Source: Folioceros fuciformis (taxonomy: Eukaryota; Anthocerotophyta; Anthocerotopsida; Anthocerotales). Taken from it: a DNA stretch of 63,202 nucleotides. Made by a program: the position numbers and the translations under genes. Shown here in pieces: positions 55,456-63,202 of this stretch. Under the pieces are notes generated by a model. It was given only the letters and a program-made list of their open reading frames with translations, did not search any database and had not been told where the DNA came from. The stretch is taken from positions 1 to 63,202 of the forward strand of contig JBNGIO010006432.1 in the NCBI GenBank assembly GCA_049999805.1. The letters are read 5' to 3'. Each line of letters starts with the position of its first letter. Positions within the stretch are counted from its first letter, which is position 1.

Positions 55456-58359
55456 TTAGGGTCGACCCTTGCAGCTGCAACAGCCGGCTGCGAACCGATG
55501 CACACGGAAACCATCCCTCACAACGATCTGTCTCTGTTCCAGCCTCGACATGATCTCGGTAGAACTGTGGCAGTCACTGCACATGCGTAGATTTTTCGTT
55601 ACCAGTAGAGGTGCCCCGTTAGGTGTGTTCAAGAGACCAAACGCCAGAGCTAGCTTCTCCGCATGACCGCAGAGGGCGTCTTCCTTTTCCTTCTCACACC
55701 CTGGCTTCAACACCAATTTTGTGTGAGGTACGTGGCCTCCTTCCTGCTTCAGACGTGAATTCGAGCTGTCTACCTTGTGCGCAATATCCTCTCTCCTTTC
55801 TCCTACCAGGAATGAATGTACCTGCTTATTCACCTCCACGGTCGCCACTGCAGGTTTCTTGTTAGCTCCTGCTGCCATTCTCTGTGTTTCAATCCTGTTC
55901 ACGTCGGTCCACCTACCTGCATCTGCGTACGCGTTGGCCATGAGAACATGAGCTGACGCGTTTTTGGGGTCCACCTTAACAATGCGTTCAAAACACCAGA
56001 TGGCCCTTTCTATATCACCGTGACTTTTGCAGGCGTTCAACAGAGACGTCAAGCCCACAACGTTACTTTCAAATTGGCCCTCGCATGATAATAGCATCTT
56101 CTCTGCCTCATCTAGATGGCCAGCACGACCAAGAAGATCAATCATGCAGGTGTAATGTTCAAAAGTAGGTTTGATGCCGTGCTCCTCCGCCACAGAATCG
56201 AAGTATTTGCAACCCTCGTGGACCAGTCCCTCATGGCTGCATGCTACTAGAAGGCAAGTGAAAGTGGCATCATTAGGCTCCACACCCGCAGCTAACATCT
56301 CCTCGAAACAAGCTAGTGCCTTGTGACCTTCATCACACGCACCATACCCAGCAATCAGCGCTGTCCATGTCACCACATCCTTTCTGTTCATGTTGTCAAA
56401 GACCTGGAGTGCATCGTCCAGTTCACCACATTTTGCATACATGTCCACCAGGGCGTTGCCCACCACTAAGTCATCCAGCAGTCCTCTTTCAACAATCTGT
56501 GAGTGCAGTTGCATGGCCTTCTGTAAGGCACCAGTGCTTGCGCAGGCCTTCAGAAGGCAAGCGAAAGTAACATGATCAGCCAAAATGAGGCCCGCCTCCT
56601 CCATTTGTCCATACACAACAAGCGCCTCTTGGCCGAGTCCTTGCTGTGCATAACCAGCAATCAGGACGGTCCATGTCACCACATTCTTGGTGGCCAAGCT
56701 CTCAAAAACCTGGCGTGCATCGTCCAGTTCACCACATTTTGCATACATGTCTACAAGGCACGTGCCCACCACCACGTCATTCAGCAGTCGTCTTCCCACA
56801 ATCTGTGAGTGCAGCTGCCTGCCCTTCTGCAAGGCACCACTGCTTGCACAGGCCTTCAAAAGGCAAGCAAAAGTGACACGGTCAGCCAAGATGAGGCCCG
56901 CCTCCTCCATCTGTCCATACACAAGAAGCGCCTCCTGGCCGAGTCCTTGCTGTGCATACCCGGCTATCAAGGCAGTCCACGTCACCACATCCTTGGTGTT
57001 CATGCTGTCAAAAACCTGGCGTGCATCTTCCAGTTCACCACATTTTGCATACATGTCCACCAGGCAGTTACCCACCACCACGTTATCCACCAGTCCCCTT
57101 CCAACAATCTGTGAGTGCAGCTGCCTGCCCTTCTGTAAGCCACCCGTGCTTGCACAGGCCTTCAAAAGGCAAGAAAAAGTAACATGGTTCGCCACTACCA
57201 GCCCCTCCTGCTCCATTTGTCCATACACAACAAGTGCCTCATGTCCGAGCCCATGCTGGGAATAGCCAGCAATCAGCACCGTCCATGTCACCACATCCCT
57301 TGTGGCCATGCTGTCGAAAACCTGGCGAGCATCTTTCAGTTCGCCACATTTTGCGTACATGTCCACCAGGCAGTTGCCAACAAACACGTTAGTAGAAACC
57401 CCACTCTGCACCACATCACAGTGCACTTTTCTGCCAGATTCTAAGTCGGCAGCCATTGCACAAGCTTGAAGGGCAGCCACGAAGACGTGAGCATCCGCCT
57501 TCACTCCTGAACTACGCATCTCATGGTAGAGTTGTACGGCCTCGTTAGGTTTCCCATTCCTAGCGTAGGCCGAGATTATGGAAGACCACATGAAGGCATC
57601 CGGTTCGCCCACCCTCTTGAGCACATCCATGGCCTCCTCTAGCCTACCTCCGCATGCATACATGCGCAAGATATGGTTCCCCAAGTATGCATTCGACTCG
57701 TACCCAAGTTGGACACTGAGGGTATGAACTCGTCGCCCCACAACCAAATCCTTCCTGGCAGTACACAGTTTAAGCACAGTGCAAAACAGGTCGGGAGAAA
57801 CAGCAGAGCCTGTCTGCGCCAGATATTCCAGGGCTCTCACGGCCTCAAGAAGCCTCCCCTGCCCACATAACAAGCTCACGGTTCCAGCCGTCACAACCCC
57901 CAATTCCAATCTTGCACGCCGCCCAGCTCCAATATTATCTGAAGGAAAGGCAGCATGGCTCATCTGCAAATCCAAGGAAACGAGCTGCTCATCAACCCAA
58001 GCTGGCTTGCACATGTTGTTTAACCACAGCACCTCGCCGGACCCCTTCCGCCGGAAATCAGGTGAACGGGAGCGCTTCTTATCTCGTCTGTTGTCCCACC
58101 ACATGGTCGGGTCCAGAAAGAATTGCTTCCACAAATGCTCCTGGCCCTGCTCCTGCTCCTGGCAACCACCATCTCTGGACAACCCATCCCTACCAACACC
58201 CTGTCTCGGAAGTGGACGTGCTGCGCTGCTGCACCTGGAGGCTTTGTCTGCCAGGGCTTGACTTCCTAAGCTGAGTTGACTGGGCGGAGCTCGACGAATC
58301 TCTGCACCCACACCAGATTGCTGGGTCCACAACGAGTCTGGCTGCCATACTGTAGCCAT
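55456..58359 (-). CDS. PLS-class PPR protein with a DYW:KP domain (probable U-to-C editing factor)
   Basis: Single exon, 967 residues. The first 70 residues are Ser/Arg/Ala/Gln-rich and could be a plastid or mitochondrial presequence. P, L and S repeats then run from about residue 150 to 760, most carrying the G-N-x-L-V-D-M-Y-A-K-C-G-E-L and V-V-T-W-T motifs. E1/E2 helices follow (L-L-N-A-C-K-S-H-G). In place of the PG box it has N-K-K-P-A-V-A-T-V-E-V. The deaminase zinc ligands are intact: H899-A-E901 and C927-S-D-C930-H. The protein ends F-A-A-G-C-C-S-C-K-G-R-P instead of D-Y-W. KP plus GRP defines the DYW:KP variant, found in plants with organellar U-to-C editing and shown for family members to drive U-to-C change. 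The RNA target would be set by residues 5 and 35 of each repeat. Four central repeat blocks are nearly identical (see 56370-57290). The ATG is the first in frame. Confidence 0.93.
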   Translation of the reverse strand: MATVWQPDSLWTQQSGVGAEIRRAPPSQLSLGSQALADKASRCSSAARPLPRQGVGRDGLSRDGGCQEQEQGQEHLWKQFFLDPTMWWDNRRDKKRSRSPDFRRKGSGEVLWLNNMCKPAWVDEQLVSLDLQMSHAAFPSDNIGAGRRARLELGVVTAGTVSLLCGQGRLLEAVRALEYLAQTGSAVSPDLFCTVLKLCTARKDLVVGRRVHTLSVQLGYESNAYLGNHILRMYACGGRLEEAMDVLKRVGEPDAFMWSSIISAYARNGKPNEAVQLYHEMRSSGVKADAHVFVAALQACAMAADLESGRKVHCDVVQSGVSTNVFVGNCLVDMYAKCGELKDARQVFDSMATRDVVTWTVLIAGYSQHGLGHEALVVYGQMEQEGLVVANHVTFSCLLKACASTGGLQKGRQLHSQIVGRGLVDNVVVGNCLVDMYAKCGELEDARQVFDSMNTKDVVTWTALIAGYAQQGLGQEALLVYGQMEEAGLILADRVTFACLLKACASSGALQKGRQLHSQIVGRRLLNDVVVGTCLVDMYAKCGELDDARQVFESLATKNVVTWTVLIAGYAQQGLGQEALVVYGQMEEAGLILADHVTFACLLKACASTGALQKAMQLHSQIVERGLLDDLVVGNALVDMYAKCGELDDALQVFDNMNRKDVVTWTALIAGYGACDEGHKALACFEEMLAAGVEPNDATFTCLLVACSHEGLVHEGCKYFDSVAEEHGIKPTFEHYTCMIDLLGRAGHLDEAEKMLLSCEGQFESNVVGLTSLLNACKSHGDIERAIWCFERIVKVDPKNASAHVLMANAYADAGRWTDVNRIETQRMAAGANKKPAVATVEVNKQVHSFLVGERREDIAHKVDSSNSRLKQEGGHVPHTKLVLKPGCEKEKEDALCGHAEKLALAFGLLNTPNGAPLLVTKNLRMCSDCHSSTEIMSRLEQRQIVVRDGFRVHRFAAGCCSCKGRP
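56370..57290 (-). repeat. About 306-bp internal tandem repeats in the PPR gene
   Basis: Three to four consecutive blocks of about 306 bp (102 codons, one P-L-S triplet) repeat with small differences. GTCCATGTCACCACAT or a close variant recurs near 56364, 56669, 56975 and 57281. It is a coding-sequence minisatellite of whole PPR triplets. Confidence 0.85.
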
Positions 58360-60676
58360 GGTTCAAGGACCACTACGAGTCTGAGAAAAGGTTATGGCAG
58401 GCCGCTCATCATACAGTGTACGACCACACAACATACGGTTTAGAGGTGGTTTGGAGGAGCTTGATGAGACAAGGCCGCTCACGAATCCAGTAACCCACAG
58501 CCTTCATAGCGGCCAGGCCAGGCTTGATGGACTGACCTGGATGGTGGATGGCAGTGGCCACAAAGCTGCAAACAGCAAACAGCTCCTTTAGTCTGGATTT
58601 GATTTATCACAAGCCTTTTTGTCCACTGGGAAAATCCAGCCATGGCAAACTCTTAAGCCCCTTCGCTCTGGTTCTGATCTATCGCAGGCGTTGATATGAG
58701 CAGGTGCAGAATATGTTTTAGCCGAGGAGATGCCCCCATGGTTCTCCGTCGCAGGGCATCAGGACCAAGAACACCGAACCGAGGTTGAAAAATACATGGA
58801 TTTTACAACCCTCTTTGGAATAGAATCACCATTACACCCATGAAAAGAAGAAATAGCTGAGTCAACACACATTCGCATTTACGGTTGAAGACAGACCAAC
58901 TACGGCGCGGTGGAACAAGTGTGAAGTCTGCTTCGTGGAAGAAATCTGGAGTGCCGTTCAGTCACAAGATGATCGTGTGGGCTGGAGGAGTCGAGAAACG
59001 GAGTGCTCGTTGTACTGTAGACAAACTACCCCTTCCTTCCGAATCGAGGTATTTTTAAATAGATCCAAACATTCCAGATCCTCAGTTGTCTTTCCGACAG
59101 ATTTACTGGAAAGCGGAGTCACGATAAGGGAGGGTTTCCATAGCCTACCGATTCGTGGGTGGGAAGCACGGTGAACTGCTACAAGAACTCAAACCATATT
59201 GTAAGTCTTCAATAGCAAGTCCAAGCTCACGCCGTGTCACAGTGGCTCTGCATCGTGCACATAAAAAACCAACCGATATCACCACCATGAAAGATCAGCC
59301 TTCTATGACCTCAAAATCCACCTCAATAACTATGAAGACACGTCAGATTTGACCAGTTCGATTCCCCCCGCACTGTCCTAGTCCACACAGAATCCTTCCC
59401 ACATTCAACCTCACGCACCCCGGTCCTCACACCAACCCACATTCCACAGGAGATTAAGACTGCTCCCCTTCCACTCAAGACTTGTACAGAAAGAAACTCT
59501 AGCATGTGATAGCTAGTAGTTGAAGAGTCAGAAGACACGCCAGCTACCAATTCGCAATGCTGGAACCCAAGGAACAACTTCCAGCCACACCATGCCACAT
59601 GTCCAGTCTGCAACGTCCAGCCTCCGCTAAACCCACTCTTCATCCAGAAAACCGTTCCTTCGAGGTGGACGAAGATCAGAGGCCTGAGTCCAGATTGAAT
59701 TCAGTTTTAACCTGGTTTCGTTACGATCGGAAAGCAACAATAGGGTTAGGAGAATAGTGACTCCGTTAGTTCATCGCGACCATTACAACGACAGCACGTG
59801 AGCTAGGCCAAACACAAGTTGAGCACAAAATGCATGAGCCTCATCAATAATGTAGCAACTGATAGCCGTTAGAACAAGACAGATTTAAAAAATAGTGATG
59901 ACACTCCATGTGATGGGCAGATGAACCCAACCATCTCTGCAGCTTAGCAGGTAAAAGGTCAGAGCCACCTCTGCGTTGATAAATTTCAGTGTCAGTAAGC
60001 AAAGACACCTGGCAAAGTAAAAACCTCACTCAGCTAACAAGGAAATACGGTCAGCACATCTGATGTCTGCTGAAAATTTAACAATTTCTAGCTTGTATCT
60101 GGTCTAAAAGAGAGACGGGGTCAGTGCAGGTGTGAAGGCGTATTCTCAGGGTCCAATAGTACACCACATAAAACCCAGGCTATTGTAACATCCAGCCTCT
60201 GCAACAACCTGGGGAGCTCGGTTAGGATCCACATACAGCGCAACGACTGTCAGCACAATGACGTGAGCTCTCTTGAGTTAGATCCAAATGCATGCCACAG
60301 ACTCGCCTGTACCCCTAGCCGAATGGTCACCGCCTCCCAACCAGTCCAGTCACCTGCTAGAGGATCCGACTTAAAAAGCCTTCCAAGTCGCCTGAATGTC
60401 TTTCCTGCAATTATGATTTGTAACTTCGTGGCACCCAAAGAACTTCAACAAAACATCAAGAATAAGATGCCTCAGGGACGTATCTTCAGTGCAAGACCTG
60501 TGCCTCCACCCTGCCCCATCGTCCCCGTGTCTCATTGCAGAAGGGGCAGTGACTAACACCAAAATGTACAGGAGAAGTTAGCATACAACAGCTCCCCACG
60601 TCATCTTTCACGAAGGACCGCCGTTCCACGTGTAGACACCGCTGTGCAGTAATCAGGAGGAAAGAACAGTGCAATG
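58360..60676. other. Intergenic region between the PPR gene and SF1
   Basis: Left end: presumed promoter of the minus-strand PPR gene. Right end (about 60250-60676): probable 3' leader of SF1. In between, mixed-composition DNA with only short frames and no domain on either strand. AT-poor, and no repeats stand out. Confidence 0.45.
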
Positions 60677-63202
60677 CTACCGGCTCATCTCGGACATGAA
60701 CCGCTCATATTCTGACTCAACGGCATTGTTCTGCTGGCCACTTGAGGCAGAGACACTAGCAGTGTTTGCCCAAGGGGGTGGCATGCCACCAGGAGGTGGA
60801 GGTGGCGGCTGTGAGGGAGGCGCACTCGTTGGCGGAGGCGGGGGTGCTGGATAATAGCCAGGATATTGAGGCATGGGCATGTAAGAGCTGCTTCCCATCG
60901 GGCCAACAGGTGCACTAGAAGGTCGTGTTCCTGGCCTGGGACCCATGACATTAATAGGGCTTGGAGGCATCCCAGGAATGCTGGGTCCAGCAGCAGGTGT
61001 ACCTGGCAGTGTCCCTGCAGCAGGTGGCTGTGCTGGTTGACCAGGTGGAGGGGGTCCTGATGGCGGAGCCCCTTGAGAAGGGAGTCCTGAGTACACACTG
61101 TAAGGTCCTCCATAAATTGGAGGAGGAGGACCACGGGGAGGTCCACCGGGAGGTGGCGGTCCCGCAGGTGGTGGTGGCCCATACATATTACCTGGAGGCG
61201 GACCATATGGACTGTATGGCGGATGACCACCAGGGGCCACCCAGGGCGGCATCCTCATCTGACCGGCTGGGGGTCCACGAGGTGGTTGTTGCTGTGAAGA
61301 CTGCTGGGATGGTGGGACCTGCGGTGGTGGCTGTTGCTGCTGTGGAGGAGGATATCCTCCACCCATCATCTCCATTCCGCCTGGATGTGGCCCACCAGAA
61401 GGAGGAGGACGACCTGCAACTCGCACTGCTAAGATTTTACCATCAAGTCTGTATCCGTTCATATGAGTAACAGCCTGCGCTGCACAAGTGGAATCAGTAT
61501 ACTTCACAAACCCATACCCCTTGCTAGATCCATTCATTCTGTCACGAATGACCTTAGCATCCTCCACCCGACCAAATGGAGAAAACAACCGCAAAAGACC
61601 CTCATCGTCCACAGAATTGGGCAAGTACCCAACATATAAATTTGAGTCATCACCATCCTTACTGAACTTCGAACCACCACTAGTACCTGGAGGTCCTTGG
61701 TAAAAGCTATTAGTAAACCCCTGCTGTTGAGGCATCCCACCTGTTCCCGGAGGCGTGCCCATAGGAGGACCCATGGCTCCTGCCCCTACAAATGTGTCCG
61801 ACAGACTACCCAGCCCTGGACTGCCACCCATCCTTCCTGCACCCATACCTCCACTGCCTGGTGCTCCAGCACCAGCACTTCCAGAACCCGACCCACTTCC
61901 AGCACCTGCTGACCAGGGCCCTCCCTGGCCCTGCGGGCCTGGAAGGGATAGCTGAGGTCCAGCCGGCCCTGCGCTGCGCCCAACCTCTCCACTGCCAGTA
62001 CTGCCATCACCGCCTCCCAATTCAGCCAGAAAACTCTTGTACTCATCATCCATCTTGTTACCTTGCGTAGAGCCCTTGAGCGGACAGTCAAGGGTAGGAT
62101 GCCCACCGTCACCACAGATGCGGCAGCTCACATCACTCTTGAAGGTAGAATGACGGGCTGGGCATGCATATTGACGATGACCCGGCTCCCCGCATAACCG
62201 ACAGTACTCATCATCTCTGATAGTCCCATTAAGAGCTGCAAGCTCCCGAAGTTGAGCCCGCTTGTGCTCATTTCTCCCTTCTTCCACAGGCACCAGCAAT
62301 TTCTCGACCATCCCACCGGCTTTCTCCAAGCCATCAGCTGTATCTGCCTCTATCAACACATGCAGATCTTCATTTTCAGAAGGATCTGGCTTCATGTCGC
62401 GCCTTTGCTGTGACCGACCTTCTTTCACGGAGCCCTTGCCCCGTATCACTATCTTGGCACCGGTTTCCCTTTCCATCCGCTTCTGGGTGTTACCACGAGG
62501 GCCAATGATGAGACCAATGAAATTGTACCCAGGATACTCCTTAACGGGAATGTACAACTTCTTGTACAATTTCGGTGGCTTGTAGTCCGCAGGAGGTTTG
62601 AAATGAGGATTCTTCTTTATCAGCTGCGTGATAATCTCCTGTCTCTCTCTCGTCAACTTCTCTCGTGCCCTATACTCGCGGGTGTTGATCCTTATCCCCA
62701 TATTATCATAGATTGGTTCTGGAGACGGAGACCTCGCACCATCGGGCCTCTCATCAAGAACCTACAAGAAAACCCACTCCATAAGCAGACCCAAACCCTC
62801 CTCTCGACTCTTACAGGTTCCTCTGACCCACATTGTCAAACCCACAAACAACCATGCGAAAAGACACCCACCAACGCAGTCCACAAACCACAGAACATCA
62901 GCAACCCCTTCAAGCAATTCTGCCATACCTGCCCCGTGGACAACTTCCTGTTGATATCCAGCAGCTTGATATTCAGCGCCTGCAACTCCGGATCCAACTC
63001 CACTCCACCAGTCAGCTCCTTCACAAACTCAGGAAGCTGAATCTGGCCGAGCAGCTGCCTGGGGGCATCATCAGCCCACCTGGACTTACGCTTCCTCACA
63101 CTCCCTTCCCCATCCTGATTCTCCCCCTCCCCATCCGGCTGCGGCCCCCACCTGCTCCGCCTCCTCTTACCAGAACCGCCATCCGCCGCAGCGACCTGGC
63201 TC
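60677..63202 (-). CDS. SF1: Splicing factor SF1 / branchpoint-binding protein, 5' end outside the window
   Basis: Exons on minus: at least 62929-63202 (open past the window edge) and 60677-62761, joined in frame with GT/AG ends. The upstream exon has two basic K-R-x-S-R-W motifs, a feature of the SF1 N-terminus that binds U2AF65. The KH-QUA2 domain follows ([13 protein letters not shown]), which reads the intron branchpoint. Two CCHC zinc knuckles come next ([18 protein letters not shown]), then a Gly/Ser/Ala-rich linker. An RRM with L-Y-V-G-Y-L (RNP2) and K-G-Y-G-F-V-K-Y (RNP1) follows, and a 240-residue Pro/Gly/Gln tail ends the protein. Two knuckles plus an RRM is the plant SF1 architecture. 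The last 2085 bp are a single exon. The stop is TGA at 60677-60679. Only the start is missing. Confidence 0.95.

Noticed and set aside
59355-59372. tRNA B-box-like GTTCGATTCC
   Set aside because: No A box, acceptor stem or anticodon arm can be folded in the 75 bases upstream.

Overview
The window is nuclear DNA of a land plant. It holds spliced plant genes (introns mostly 65-140 bp), plant Ty3/gypsy and copia debris, many PPR-gene relics and long minisatellites. One PPR protein at 55456-58359 has the DYW:KP type of C-terminus (KP in place of the PG box, GRP in place of DYW). That type is known from lineages with organellar U-to-C editing: hornworts, some lycophytes and ferns. Together with the compact introns, this points to a hornwort as my best guess. 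The lineage call is an inference.

Layout. 1-7430: two broken Ty3/gypsy copies lying head to head (gag-protease-RT on minus, RNase H-integrase on plus), then probable LTR sequence. 7440-14180: a copia gag relic, minisatellites, a broken fragment of the ARP8 gene, a PPR pseudogene and AT-rich repeats. 14183-16993: ARP8 (F-box plus actin-related protein), 12 exons, minus. 18195-19338: an intact five-exon gene I do not recognise. 19339-23011: repeats and a sequence gap. 23012-26007: an AtuA/DUF1446 gene, minus, with a degenerate partial copy beside it at 26540-27060. 27234-30553: a fusion of a phosphoglycerate-kinase-like domain and a tRNA guanine-N7 methyltransferase. 31382-35754: TSR1, a ribosome-assembly factor, 21 exons, minus. 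36877-38423: a PTI1-like/At3g15890-type cytoplasmic kinase. 38424-48645: a repeat-rich block with PPR relics. 48646-50210: a PP2C phosphatase, minus. 51557-52779: a kinase with the same exon plan as the gene at 36877 but with its catalytic residues lost, minus. 53657-55149: truncated, intronless malate synthase copies. 55456-58359: the DYW:KP PPR gene. 60677-63202: the 3' part of splicing factor SF1/BBP, minus, running off the window.

The genes are unrelated housekeeping and signalling genes and do not form a pathway. Exon models were built by eye from homology, GT/AG sites and phase. Those for ARP8, AtuA, TSR1, PP2C, both kinases and the unrecognised gene give a continuous frame. The 5' end of the PGK-methyltransferase gene is unresolved.

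The most interesting items are the fusion with a probably dead kinase domain, the DYW:KP editing factor with an internally expanding repeat array, the pseudokinase paralogue and the unrecognised intact gene.
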